Source: Eudorina sp. 2006-703-Eu-15
Lineage: Eukaryota; Chlorophyta; Chlorophyceae; Chlamydomonadales; Volvocaceae
Direction: 5' to 3'
Assembly: GCA_003117195.1 (NCBI GenBank)
Contig: BDSI01000047.1
Coordinates: 613,501 to 677,500, forward strand
Length of the DNA: 64,000 nt
Shown here: in pieces, positions 12,052 to 25,000 of the stretch
Layout: each line of letters opens with the position of its first letter
How positions within the stretch are numbered: the stretch's first letter is position 1
Program-made: the position numbers and the translations under genes
Notes under the pieces: generated by a model
What the model was told of the DNA's origin: nothing
The model's input: only the letters and a program-made list of their open reading frames with translations
Database searches by the model: none

Positions 12052-15000
12052 CTACTCTATGTACGGCTGCCACCTGCTCTTGCGGATGTCCTTGAGCAGC
12101 ATCTTGATGAAGAAGCCGGTCTCCTCGGGGTTGGCCACCCACAGCACGGAGCAGATGTCCCGAGTGGCCACGTCGTTGCCGCTGTCCGTGAAGCGGTCAC
12201 CCACGTGGAGGACCTGGAGGGGGAAGTGGGGCCGGGGCGGGGGGCGGGGGGCAGGGGAGGGCGCGGGGCGGGGGATCAATGAGGGCATGATAACTCAGAG
12301 GAAAACACCAGGTTCCAGTGAGGCTTCACGTGACTGACGCGGTGTGGGAGGACCGGGCGACTCCCGGGTCGTGAACCCGGGCACCCGGGTCTCGAGCGCG
12401 GCGGAGGAGCCCCCCAGCCCGACCAGCTGACCCGCGGCGACACACTTCAACGCCAGGGGTGTGCGCGCGCGCACGAGGACCGTCACGACTTTTACGAGTC
12501 GCCGTAGCACTGCGGTCCATACTGACGGTGTGACGCCGGACCGCCGCACCCCACACCCACCCACGACACCCACCTCCGGCGGCGTGACCTGCAGGTACTT
12601 CATGAGCGCCTCCAGCCCCAGCAGCTTGTTGCCCACGTCCACGAACACGTCGTTGCCGCCGTTGAAGGCGCAGAAGGGCACCTTGGCCACCAGCTGGGTC
12701 TGCAGGGTGAGCGCAATGTCCTCCAGCACCTCGTAGATGGTGGGCTGCGTGGGCACGATCCCCACCGCCCGGTTCTTGCGGATGATGTTGACGACCAAGT
12801 TGAGTCGCTTGGCACCCTCCTGTGGAGCGGTGGGAGGGGCGGGCGGGCGGGCGGGCTCGCGGAAGGCGGCAGCGATTCACCCGGCCGGCAGAAACTCAAA
12901 CCCTCCGAACGAGCCGGAGGATGGTTCTGTGGTTTCACGTGTTCGGATGGGTGGGGGGCCTTGTCGCGGCAGGGGGCCTGGGCGGGGCGGGGGGGGGGGC
13001 GGAGCCGAGCTGACAGCCTACGATGACCCCCAGAGCCATGACCCGTGCACCCCGCGCCCCGCCCCCTGACCCCGGCCCGGCTGCCGCACCTGCAGCATCG
13101 CTTCCCCCTCGTCCAGCAGCGCCGTGATGTCCTCCTCCTTCCAGGACTGCATGGTGGGCGTCTTCCACTCGTTGTCGGGCACAAACTCGAGCCGCTTGTC
13201 GTGGGGCCGCACGCGGAGCAGGTAGTTGCACTCGCCGCCCATGATGTGGAACCTGGGAGCGAGGGGCATGGCGCGGGGACGTCGGTCAGTCGGGTGCTCT
13301 GTTGCGGTTTCGCTGTGCTGGTTGACACAGGGGGCTTGGCATAGGGCTTGACATGGGGGGCTTGGCATAGGGCTTGACATGGGGGGCTTGGCATAGGGCT
13401 TGACATGGGGGGCTTGGCATAGGGCTTGACATGGGGGGCTTGGCATATGGCTTGACATGGGGGGCTTGGCATAGGGCTTGACATGGGGGCGTGGGGCGGT
13501 GTAGGCACGCGGGTACGGGAAGGTGGGTGGGCGGGTTCAGCACGGGAGCAGGGATGGGTCAGGGCCTTGCGGTGGGACTGGTGCCGACCCATGGGTCACA
13601 GCCGTTTGCGCGCAAGGGCGCCAGGCTTCGCGGCGGGGAGGATGCAGCCAGGCTCTGGGTCTTCGGCCGCAGGAGTTTCACGCAGCGCTGAGGCGGTACC
13701 ATTCTTGACGCGAGGCAACCCTAAACCCGCGAGGGCAGTAGACACCGCGGCCCCCATGGCAAACGCAACACCCACCACAACCCCATTCCGCGGGCTGCGT
13801 GGTTGCCAGTCCTGCGGATTCGTTCTTCCAAACCCGACACGACATTCCCCAAAAAAAATCACAATACCTCGGCCAGTCACTCCTCTTGCAGACCGACCCG
13901 CTCCCCTCCTCCCGGTTCTCGCTCCGCCACGCCACCCACCTCGTCACGATTCGCCGTCCCTCCGCAACCACCACCACCATACCCACCACCACCACCACCA
14001 CCACCACCACCACCACCACTCCATCTGCCGCACATCACTCTCCCCATCCCAACCGCCCCGGCCCCCCCCCCAGTGCCCTCCTCCCACCTGCCGGTCACCT
14101 CCCAGTGCCCTCCTCCCACCTGCCGGTCACCTCCCAGTGCCCTCCTCCCACCTGCCGGTCACCTCCCAGTGCCCTCCTCCCACCTGCCGGTCACCTCCCA
14201 GTGCCCTCCTCCCACCTGCCGGTCACCTCCCAGTGCCCTCATCCCACCTGCCGGTCACCTCAGGCGGCAGCTTGAGCTTCCTGAAGGCCTCCAGCAGCCC
14301 CATCACCCGCTTCTCGAACTTCTCCGGCTCACCCGGGTACCCCGCGGCGGTGACGATGGCGACCTGCGGGCGGAGGTGGTCATCGGGTTTGAGGGGGGCG
14401 GGGCCGGGCGGGGAAGGGCGGGTCCGATTCAGCCGGCAGCTTTGCCAGTAGCTACCCTTGTCACGATTTCGACGGCTCGAGACGAGCCTCCACCGGTCAT
14501 TCAAGTCATCCTCCACAAGGCAGATGCCGTCAGCGTCGTGGCCTTTCGAAGTGGGTTTCGCTGAGCTGATTATTCAGAGTGTAAGCGAGTCGACGGCGGT
14601 CACGGGAGGGTACCTCCGAGACCACCAGGCGTGGGGAAGGGGAAGACGGGGCCAGCGGGGTCGCCAGCCAGTCCGGGATGGTGAGTTGAGGTACGGCAGT
14701 CGGGGATCGCGGCTCCCCGCGGGACCTTGCAGGCGTTGGGGCCCACAGCACGAGGCGGGTTTCGGAGCACGGCTCGAACGGGCGGAGCCAAGCGAGCGAC
14801 CCCGTCATCTAGACACTCTTCCTCACACACCAGTGCCGTCGAGGCGCCCACACCCACACCCACATCCAACCCCGTCCCCCTGATGTCGTACATTCCCCCC
14901 GCCCCCTCCGCCCCACCATCTCTCCACACCGCCCCGCCCCACCATCTCTCCACACCGCCCCTCGCCCGCACCTGCACGTTGCTGCGCATCAAATTGATGA

Positions 15001-17384
15001 TGTGCGCAATCATCTGGTTGTCCTGCTCCATGTGTGCGCCGTCCGCGTACAGGGTGCCGTCCGCATCGAAGGTGATGAGCTTGAGGGTGTCGGCGCTGGC
15101 GTGCACCTGCACAGCCACACACACACACGGCGGTCGGGCAAGTCATTTGGTAACTGGGTTGGGTCGGGCTCCACCCGGTGCGTGCCCCCGGCGTCGCGTC
15201 GGAGGAAGGGCAGTACGCTGTGGGTCGGGGTGTGGGTTTGGGATGTGGGTCGGGTCGGGTTGGGTCGAGGCGGTCACAACTCCGGGCCTCCCCCGGGCCC
15301 CGGTTGAAGTGGGTTTCGCCCTCTGGACGAAGGACCAGACCCCTGGACGGACCCCTGGACGGACGGCCGTGTCCCACACTCTCCAACTGGCAGTCTCTGT
15401 GTAGCGGGCGGGTCACCGCCAACGGGGGCTGACCTGACAGAGCAAGTCGGACCTGAAGCGCTCACAAGCCCTGAGACGACGGCAGCATCCGCACGTCCTT
15501 GCGAACCGACCGGTCCCGACCGGTCCGATCTTTTTACCATCTGGGTACGTTGACACCCACCCAGCCCTGTGCCATTGCCACCTGCCGCGCCCAGCCCTCT
15601 CCATCCCCGGCGCCATCAACGCGCCCCGTTCGGCGGTTCCGGTCCTTGGCTTCCTCGGCGGGAAAGGTCCACTGACCCACGGGCCATCATCGAACGACCC
15701 GCGTTCGGACCCCAAATCCCCCACCTGCATAGAGCCCAGCAGTTTCCCCCCGCTGCCTCAGCGCCCCACCCAAGGGCGCTCGGGTCTGTGCCCACCCGCC
15801 TGCCCGCCCACCCACCCGCCCGCCCATCCACCCACCCACCTGCGAGATGTTGACGACGTGGCGCAGCTCCGCAAAGTTGGGCGGGATGTACTTCCGCCGC
15901 GACAACGCGAAGAACGCGTCGTACTCCCGGAACGCCTCCACCAGCTTGAGCGGCGTGAAGAAGGCGCCGATGCCCGGAATGAGGCGCCGCAGTCGGGAGC
16001 GTTTGGGGTCCTGCCGGTGCTCCGCGATCCATCGCTCCATCTTGAGCATCACCTCCTCGCACGTGTGGGTCTCGTGCATGCGGCGCATGAAGTCGATCAG
16101 GCGGTCCTGGGGGCGGCGGGGTTGGGGAGGGGGTAATAGGAGTACGGTAGAGAGATTGCGAAGATGCGGAAGGCGAGGGCGAGGCGTGGGCGAGGGCGAT
16201 GATGGTGGTGGTGATGCTGGTGATGGTGACGGTGGCGCTGGTCATGGATGGTGGCGGTGGTGATGCTAGCGGTGGAGATGGTGCAGCTGGTGGGCAAAAC
16301 TGACGTGTGAGTCCGTGGTTGTGTGAACATGTGCAATATGTGCTTCTCGACCCATCAACATGTATGCTACCATGTTCAGTCCTCATCCAGGATATTTCCG
16401 GATCCATCTGATGCGCCATTGCCCCCTTCTCCTCGCTGCCACAACGACCCTCCGTGCGGACCACCAGACGGGAGCTTCAAGCCCCGAAACCACGGCCCAG
16501 CCGCATGGTCTTGTAACATCGTTTGAGGGTGCACAGAGGTCTTGGATGGCGGTTACCTGTCGTGGTACGGAACCCGGTTACCCGCTGCCAGCACCACCGC
16601 TGCCCCCCACCTGCTCCTTCAAGTGACCCTTCCTTCGGAGCACTGCCGCGTCACTGGCGGACCTGGCCCTCTGACTGAACACTTCCCCGCTCTCAGCCGT
16701 GTTGAGCAACTCCCAGTAGCCTGTGGTGGGGTTGGGCCGGGCTGCGTTGGGGGAAGGTCGGGGAAACGATGCTTGCGTTCAGGAGCGGGCATAAGTGATG
16801 TGGGTGGGTGTTGCGTGATGGGGGGACGGTGCTGCGTAATGGGTAGGCGGTTCTGGGTGATGGCATGTCGATCAAGCGATAGTGGTGGGATTTTCCCAGA
16901 CTTATGGTGACAGTGGGCTTCGGAGCCCACAACATAATGTTGATGTTTTGCGGAAATGCGGCGTGGGGTTAAATTGAGAAAAATAAATAAACCCGTAGCC
17001 GTGGGGTGGTTTAAAGCACAGGTAAAACTCGTTGCGGAGGCACACTCCCACTATGGTCGTGTTGGGGAGCCCGCTACAATGCTGAGGCTGTGCAAGTTGT
17101 GGGGCAGGCGAACACACAACCAGCTGTCCATGGCTGGACGTACCCATGTTGACCTCCGCGACGGGGCCCCCAGTGGAAGCAGGAGCTGCAGCTGGACTGG
17201 AAGCTACGCCATTTGCTGTCGAATGAGCAGGTAGTGGGGAAACTGTCTGCGCGCCGGCCGCCTGGGGAGCTGCGCTCGCAGCCGTTACATCGCGTGGCCG
17301 GGTTACCGGAGGTCTGAAGCCGACAACGGCTGCCTGTGCTTGACTGAGAGAACGTGTTGACTTGACGGGAGTACGTTGGAACAT
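12052..17384 (-). CDS. ISN1: IMP-specific 5'-nucleotidase (ISN1 family, HAD-like)
   Basis: Model: complement of 12052-12213, 12574-12819, 13090-13252, 14248-14363, 14972-15106, 15840-16106, 16611-16720, 17144-17384; 1440 nt, 479 aa (yeast Isn1 is about 450). The family hydrolyses IMP to inosine and phosphate in the cytosol. Family blocks appear in order: LIPGIGAFFTPLKLVEAF, PPNFAELRHVVNISQ, the HAD nucleophile loop LITFDADGTLY (Asp220/Asp222), VAIVTAAGYPGEPEKFEKR, FHIMGGECNYLL, FCAFNGGNDVFVDVGNK, and HVGDRFTDSGNDVATRDIC followed by WVANPEETGFF. The first exon (80 aa, Ala/Pro/Ser-rich with basic residues) is variable and could be a targeting or regulatory extension. The start is the first in-frame ATG at 17384. 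The donor of the fourth exon from the 3' end lies inside a 32-bp minisatellite; phase demands the GTGGGA donor after VTGR. Confidence 0.93.
13322..13487. repeat. 26-bp minisatellite in an ISN1 intron
   Basis: About 6.3 head-to-tail copies of a 26-bp unit beginning TTGACATGGGGGGCTTGG, with very few differences between units. It lies in the intron between exons 13090-13252 and 14248-14363. Confidence 0.85.
13966..14019. repeat. (CCA)n microsatellite
   Basis: Almost pure CCA triplets in the same ISN1 intron as the two minisatellites. Confidence 0.85.
14087..14260. repeat. 32-bp minisatellite spanning the ISN1 splice donor
   Basis: Six units at a 32-bp spacing (starts 14087, 14119, 14151, 14183, 14215, 14247). 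Each contains the last bases of an ISN1 exon plus its donor: on the minus strand GTGACCGGCAG followed by GTGGGA. Only the unit at the exon edge fits the reading frame. Confidence 0.88.
16195..16275. repeat. Imperfect (GGT/GAT)n microsatellite
   Basis: Repeated gatggtggtg-like triplets in an ISN1 intron. Confidence 0.6.
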
Positions 17385-18049
17385 TTTTTTAAGTCGTTGG
17401 GTGAAGGTGTCACGAGGTGTCAAAGGTCGAAGGGCATTTAAAAGGGCGGCTCGCTGATGGAACTATTCTCCACGACCGGGGGTTAGGACGAATCCAACCC
17501 TCACTAGCCTGTATGAAAACAAAGCTACCGTTGCGGGCGTGCTTGCGGTGTCGTCAAGGCTTTGCGCTTGCGCGTCACGTTTCATGAACTATCCCTTAAA
17601 AACAATTCACTGCAAGCCGGGACCACCAGACCACTTCTTTGGTCACCCGCAACCTGTAAAGTCTGCACTACCCACGCCCCTCACGTTTTCCTCAGAGCGC
17701 TCCGGAACCACCTTCTATGTTCATTTCCTCCTGAAAGCTTCCGTTTCAAATTTATAGAAATGATTCAATTGCTTCTCTAGCTGCAGATTTGTGTCATCGA
17801 CTGGACAAGCCTACGGATGTAATGATTCCCAATGCGCGTGAGTCAGAACGCGCTGACGCAGCTTGCATGCACACCACCCGCATAAACATCCAGGCCTCCT
17901 ACAAAGCCCTAATATTATAGTCTTGCAATTTCTGTATGTGACCGGACTGTGTGGCCGCGACGTGCTTCTGTAAAGTGCCGAGCGGTTGACAAACTCCTTG
18001 AGCGAAAGGCTGCGTTCAGCAAGTCATGCCTATAATTTGGTAGGGGCGT

Positions 18050-18328
18050 GTGGCTTATCCACGTGCACTTTGCAGAGCGGACCAGGCAATGGACGTGCCT
18101 GGGACTGGTATTTGGCGGGAAAAATCACGGACTGGCCTACAGCGCAAGCTGGCCCAGAATGCAGTCATGCCGTGTGTGATGTTTGAACCTGGTCCTACCG
18201 TGGTCATTCGGTTGTTCCAGCAGGGGATGCTCCGCTTCGACGCAATTGGTCCTCGCACCTGCGCGATTCCGCGTCCGCACACAGGTTTTGTTATTGTGCA
18301 CCAACCCCTATTCGCCTTAGAGATTTAG
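18050..18328 (+). other. Unassigned short ORF with faint TBP-repeat resemblance
   Basis: A 92-codon open frame. The segment KLAQNAVMPCVMFEPGP then TVVIRLFQQGMLRF has the spacing of the half-repeat of TATA-binding proteins (A.NAEYNP..F then an LIF..SGK-like strand). The resemblance is weak, the key NAEY/NPxxF residues are not kept, and no neighbouring exon was found. It may be chance or a decayed fragment. Confidence 0.15.
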
Positions 18329-18405
18329 GAAAACTGAAAGCAACCAAGAGCCGTCGATGAGATATTTGCGTCTCGTTCACCAGAAGGCGAAGGCGATACA
18401 GCGGT

Positions 18406-18410
18406 TTACA
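18406..18410 (-). terminator. Candidate TGTAA poly(A) signal of the UBX gene
   Basis: First minus-strand TGTAA after the UBX gene stop codon, about 640 bases downstream. Confidence 0.4.
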
Positions 18411-19052
18411 GCTTCAACCATGTCCACTACAAAATGCGTAACGCCTCGGTCCCCTTGCTCCTCTTGGGTTGTCCAAGGCAGGGTGCGCGAGGCCTTTCAC
18501 AGTTTCTCTCCCCCGCCAGGTCACGCTCTGTCGCAAGCACGGCTGTGTGGCGCACTCAGGCGCACTCCCACAACTCAAGCAGCAACTCCCGCGGACCCGA
18601 CCAGCTAGCCCTGCACCCATCTGATCCGTACTCCGCAACTCGCCCACAGTCCACAGTCCGCCCAGACATCGCGACACCGACCCCCCTCACGGACTCGTTA
18701 GTCATGCACATGCACGTGGACACGGTGGCGGGTCTCCTCTCCAAACAAATGGCGACTCAGGTTTCAAATTCCATGCTGCATCTGGCCGCACATCGCTGTG
18801 CCATCTGTCCTGGGCCGTCAGGCCAGCCAGCCGACTGATGAGTGATACCGTATCACACGTGGCGGGTTCCTCATCGCCATCCGGCACTATGGCGGCCCCC
18901 CCCGGGCTGGCGGCACAGCCCCGTTCGCGAATTGTTTTGTGATCCCCTCCCGGTGTCGTCCCCTCTCTGCCCCTCTCTGTCTCCCCCTCCCCCTCCACTC
19001 CGCCTCCGTTGCCTGGGACCCCTTTGCCCTCCTTCCCTCGCTTCCACCCTCC

Positions 19053-22000
19053 TCAGTTTTCCTGTACGAACAGCGCGACTTGCTTAGCCCCCTGCGCGGC
19101 TGTGGACACGGTCTCGTCCGCCTCCTCGCCAAGCACCTGGAGGGGTGGGCGGGGGAGGCGAGTGGTGGATACGTGGATTGGGGTGAGTATTGGTGGGGAG
19201 GCCAGCAGCGGCGGAAGCGACTCACCGAACCCGAAACGGGGGCTACTGGGGCCCCTTGCGACATCGCCGGGTTGATGTCGTCCAGGTATGGGGCAGGCAC
19301 AGGGGCGCATCAGTGCGCCGTACTACGGCTGGGTACGGATCCTGAACCTAACGGCCGACTTCAAATGTCTGGGTCGGTACCTTTCCTCTTCCTCCGCCCA
19401 TCCTGGGCGAGGTTGATGCCGAACAGGCAGCACTGGGACACCGTTTACACGTCTGTCGTTCTATCCCCCCAGCCGCAGCCCCAACCCCCCAGCCCCAGCC
19501 CAAACCCCAGCCCCGCGTCTCGGGACGCTCCCGCTACTGCCCACCGCTACCTCCTACCTCGGACCCCCTGTATCCCTCCCCTCCCCCTTCCTGATCCCAG
19601 ACCGCCCGCCGCCTACATTGCAGCAGCCCTCTCCCGCCCCCTTCCCTACCCTGCGCGGGTAGCTGTTGACGAGGCTCCACCGGGCGGGCTCCCAGGGCGG
19701 GAAGGTGTCCATGGACTGCAGCCAGTCGCGGATCTGCCGGGGGTGGGGGTGGGGGAGGGCCGGGGGAGGCCGCGGGAGGGGCGGGGGAGCAGAGGTGGAG
19801 TCGGACCGACTCCGGGGGTGCGGATCAGCCGAGCTGGACTTGGAGTTGAAGATGGAAGGAAAGATGCTGCACAGGATGTTGCACAGGTACAGGCCCTCGC
19901 TCAAGCTCACAAGGCCAAGATACATAAGGAGGCTATCCTGGACATCGTAATCACGGAGGCTAGGGTGAGGACGGAGATCATGACCGCACAAAGGTCCGCA
20001 TGCCGGATCTGTTGGGTGCCAGATCTTTGGGCGCTCCAGGGCCGGCCCCGGGACTCGGGGGACTCGAGGCACAGAGGACACAGTACCGCAAACACCCGAC
20101 ATCCCTGCACGGCTCATGTGATCGCCGTACCTGCTGTACAGACGCCTCCGCCGCGAAGCGCCGCGTGTGGCTGCAGCCATTCGGCAACCGCACACGGACC
20201 AGTACGGCGGTGTCGTCCTCCCGATCCGGCTCAGCCTGCCGGGCAGCCCGAGTACGACAACATGAATTACGATGGCTCGTCGAGTTTCAGAAGGGGCACA
20301 GATCCAGCCGATCCCGACCCTGCCGCAGGACTGCCCAAATATGCGCCGGCCTGCATCCGCCCAACCCCACCTCCATATGCCATATGGTACTTGGTTGCTA
20401 TTCACCCTATCCGATCAGCCTGACTGGCCCGGCCGTGTCAATTGTCAAACCCACCTATCGGGACCTTAACCCCCAACTTGACGCCCTCACACCTGGACAG
20501 CCCCGCCCATGCCTACCTGCAGCCGTTCCAGCGCCTCAGCGCGTAGAGCCCCCAACCTCTGCAGCCGCTCCGCCTCCGCCGCAGCCGCCTCCGCCGCGGC
20601 CGCGGCCGCTGCCTCCGCCGCTGCCGCCTCCCGCGCCGCCGCCGCCGCTCGCTCCTCGGCCGCACGGCGATCCGCCTCCAGCGCCGCCTCGTACTCGGCG
20701 TCCTGCATGTCGTACACACGTCCACGACGACCCGCCCGCTTTGCGGCCCCCCGTGCATTTATTGCTGCTGTACCCAACACCCTGCCGACTACACCGCACC
20801 CGACGCAATGGCAGCGGATGTAACCCTATTCGTCCCATTAGCGGATGCGTCCTGCCACCACCAGCCCTCATAGAGACACTTCCAGCCGCCGCATATAAGG
20901 GTGGCATTTCTATCCTGCACTGCACGACCACGCACGGCAAGTCTGACCTGCTGTGCCTTCAGGGCGCGGTCCCTCTCCATCGCCTCGACCTGGAGGGGGC
21001 CCAGACCCGGGTTCGACTGCCGGGGCAGGGGCGACAGGGGCGGGGGCGACAGGGGAGGGGGCGACAGGGGCGGGGGCGACAGGGGCGGGGGCGACAAGGT
21101 GTGTAGGAAGTCAGCAGGCATGTTCAAACTGCGCTGAGGCAGGCCAGGAGGGCGGAGGCCCGGCAACAAATGGACTGGGCCAGATGGGGAATGTGGCATG
21201 GCTGGCTGCCGGGGGGCAGGGGGCCGAGCCGATGGGGAATCGCACAGCCAACGACGCGCTACACACGAACGGCACGACACACCCACGACGATGACTGGTT
21301 TGGGTCGGGCGGGTTCCTTGCCCAACACACGATGGCCCCAGGGTTGGGCCGGGTGGGTTACTTTTGTTCAACACACAGACGATCCGCACACGGGGCGCTA
21401 CCCGGCACCCACCGACAGCTGCTGCAGCCACTGCCGCTGCCGCTCCTCCGCCTCCTGAGCCGCCTGCAGCGACACCATACTATTGCTACTGCCACTGGGC
21501 TTAACCCGGTTCAGAGAGTTGCTACTGCCGCCGGCGCCCCGCAGCCCCGCGCCACCACCGCCGCCGGCCTGGGCCGACTGGCCCGACGTCGCCCCGGAGG
21601 TGGCATCACTGCGTTCCACCTGCGACGCTGCCGTGGCCCCATCGACTGACGCGACGCCCGCAGATACCGACGCCGCCGCCGCCCCCCCGACTGGCTGCGT
21701 GGGGTTGGCCGGAGCGACCGTCCCGCTGCCGCCCCCGGCCGCACCCCCGGCCGCCTGCTCTGCGGCCCGCGCGACCGCCTCGTCCGCCGCCTGCTGGGCG
21801 GCCTTGGCGGCCTCATTCGCAGCCGCTGCCGCCTTCGCGGCGGCGGCCGCGGCGGCGGCCGCCGCCGCGGCGGCCTGGTCCTGTTGCGCCTATGCATGAC
21901 GTTGTGGGGGCGGGGGTGCGAGGGGGCGTTCACCAGGTGAATCCCACGGGGCGCACTGGATGGTGGCCACACAACGAGCACTGCACCCTACAATCAGCCG

Positions 22001-25000
22001 GCTGGCGGTCTTCGGAGGGCGGCGGCTACCACGTGCGCGACCCCGGCCGCGACACCGCAACCAGCGTCGTCAAAAAGATGACCGATCGGCGTCGTGACGG
22101 ACCCAGGAACCCGTACCTAGCTCTCGCCCCCAACAACCCCTGGGCCGGTGGTGGCGCGCCTCCCTTGTTCCGTTGTTGTTTCGTGCAATGTCATTTGCAG
22201 GTTGGTACGGTCGGTATACTGGTGGCTGGCTTGGGTCGAGCGGGCTTCCTCACGAGGCATACACGCACTCCTGTTCTGCCTGCCTGCCTGCCTGCCGCAC
22301 CAGCTGATAGTCTTCCGCGACGCCGCGACATCAACAGAGCGCCAACTCGTTCTTCCGACACCGCAGCCTTTTATTTATTATATGGGTCGGCCAGGTCTCT
22401 TCTCTAAACACACACAACACACACACCTGCTTCGCTTGGTGCTCCCGTTTCTGCATTCAGGTCAGTATCTTTTTCCTTCTGCACGGGCTGGGACGGTTGT
22501 GCCGGGCACTTGCTTGCTGTCGGCATTGCACGCGCTGTTGCCGCATACGCCCTTGCTTTTGCTGCACCTTAGGATCAGTAGGTAGTTTAGTAGTGTTTCG
22601 TCTGCATTAGCCTACGACGTCATAGCCGCTGCTTCTGCTGGCGTCACGGCGCCCACCGGCGCTCGACAACGATACGGGGCGCTCCCGCATCACGGACTAC
22701 ACCACCTTGGGACTACTTATGGTCGACATACTTCGCCCTGGCGTATTGGTAACTCTGGTCTCGGTCTCAGTCGTCGGTTGCATTGCTGGACACGGGTCTG
22801 CTTTTTCGCGGCTCAGCTTTTCTCCTTGATAACACACACACCTGCAGGCGCTCCAGCCACGCGCCACGTCCAGCTGCCTGCCCCGCGGCCACCTGCGCCC
22901 CCGCCGCCCGCAGCGCCTCCGCCGTTGCGGGTGCCGCAGCGGCCTGCGCCGCGGCGGTGGCGGCCGCCGCAGCGGCCTGCTGCTCCGTCTGCGCTGCCGC
23001 GGAGGCGGCCGCACGTCCGTTGGCGGACGCGGCTATGGTCCGCTCCCTCTGCGGTGTGTCACACACATAGAATTGGGGTCGGGCGGGTCTCTTATATAAA
23101 CACACACACAGGGGGCGGGGGCGGGTGTTTTTCTCGCGGCTCCGTTATCATATACAAACGGGGCCGGGGAAACGTGGCTGCGAAGTTGTGTGCTGGCGTG
23201 TAGATGGGGCGCGGGCTCGACGTACCGGCTGACGTTCCGTCGTGCAGTTGAGCCGGGCCTGTTGATTTGGTAGCTTCTCCCAAAGCCTCCAACCGTGTTG
23301 CCCCCAGCTCATTCCCCCCACTTGGATGCTTTTGCAGGCGGCGGCCCTCTGCACTGCCGACCTACCTCTTGAGCCGCGGCTGCTGCCTCCGCCTGGCGCG
23401 CCGCCGAAAGGGCCGCCGCGGCCGCTGCGGCAGCGGCGGCTGGGGTGGATATCGTAATGATCCCGAGGTGAAGTGCGGACGGGAGGGGGAAGGGGGTTGT
23501 CAGTGCAGTGCTGCTGGTGATCATGGGAGGATGCTGGTGGTTATGAGATTCGTGGGTTGGGTGATGGAGATGATGTTCGCAGACCTTGACGTCGGCCGTG
23601 CCCGGATCAGACCCTGTCCGAATCACATTTCTGAATCCGAATCCAGCTCCGTGGCCGTATTTCAAATTCCCCGCCGTGTGTGCAGCTTCTTTACCCGGGA
23701 AACATCCCGTCGGGGACGGCGCGTGTGTGATTCAAAATTCAAGGCAATGGACGGGCAAACGAAAGATTAGACATACATACACACATACATTGCCACTGCC
23801 GCCCGTTGCTCATCTTGCGGCTAAGCCATCTTCTTCGCACATCTTCACCCAGCTGCCAACATCGTCAGTTGGTTCCTGTCTTCCTGTGTCGCTGTGCAGT
23901 TTGCCATGACACACACGCACACCGAGCCGTCCCGCACACCGTCCCGCACGGGTGTCCTGGCTTGGCCCTCTACTGGCTGGCTGCGGTAGTCCTTCCGGAC
24001 ATTTGCGGCATGTCGCTCCCGGGAGGGACGCCTGCGGGTCCCTTGCCAAACACACACACACGGATGCGGCTGGTCTGCGTCTATCCTCTACGTCGCCGTC
24101 ACCATGCACTACCATCTGGGTTGTCGGTAAGTCGGGTATTTCGGGTGTCATTTACTTCCGTCGCCTACATCGCCTGTTACGCTGGATTTCGCTTCTCGCG
24201 GCTCAGTTATCTTTTGTACACACACATACGCACCCGCCTCAGCCGCCGACTGCTGCATCTGCTCCGCAACCGACGCGCGCCCGGCTGCATTGGCGGCTGC
24301 CGCCCGACGGGCGCGCGCCCTCTCCCGGACCTCATCTTGCCATGCATGCAGCCGCTTGAAGGCCTTATATGCGTAGTAGCAGATGATGAGGCGGACTGCG
24401 GTGCCGGGCGCGAGGGACAGGGCCGAGGGTGGTGGGCACGGGCGGAGCGGGTGGGTGGGTTGGGAGGGGTCGCTGGGTTGCAGCGACCCCCCCCCGACAC
24501 ACATAGGCGACCCATACACACACGTGGCGATGCCCCGTATGGAGGACGAGTTAGAGAGAGAGACGCTCGGGCGGTGGCAGGGCCGCCCTGGGTGATCGTG
24601 GTGCGCTCGGGACGGACAGCGGCTGGCGCCGAGAACTGCTGGCGCGGACCTCCTGCAAAGGATGCCCCCAGAGGCTGACCCGGTTTCCCCCAGAAGATGG
24701 GCGCCCGAGCCCCTGCCCACAGCGCGATCGAGAACGGCGCGGAACACGGCCATGACCGCCAGCCGAGAGCCGACGTGCAAGGGCTATGACCATGGTAGGG
24801 CTCCCGGTGGCTGCGTTGCTCAGGTGAGTGATGCGTAAGGGACCGCAGGTATTACTCCGAAGCACATTCGAGACGTTGTATGAGCTACAACTCACGCGGG
24901 GTCCGCGGCGAACATCCCAACCGCAGATCGGGGTGACGTGTCTCTTGATGATGGCAACTACGCAACCCCGATACTTACACATCGTGTGGCTCACCTATTA

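Larger units (their letters stand above)
17385..19052. other. Spacer between ISN1 and the UBX gene
   Basis: Lower GC to about 18.35 kb, then GC-rich. It must contain the ISN1 promoter (a TTTTAAATG TATA-like element on the minus strand near 17441-17449) and the 3' UTR of the UBX gene. One short open frame (18050-18328) is listed separately. Confidence 0.45.

Noticed and set aside
13322..14260. CRISPR-like regular spacing
   Set aside because: Units are contiguous tandem copies without unique spacers, inside an intron of a eukaryotic gene.
19381..19460. Extra UBX exon (minus strand, CCLFGINLAQDG)
   Set aside because: The flanking exons already join in phase as SYPRR-VLGEE, the expected UBX sequence, so no exon is needed.
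20703..20780. Longer UBX exon starting at an upstream Met
   Set aside because: Its phase does not fit the preceding exon, while the acceptor before GACGCC gives QQDAEYEAAL in frame.
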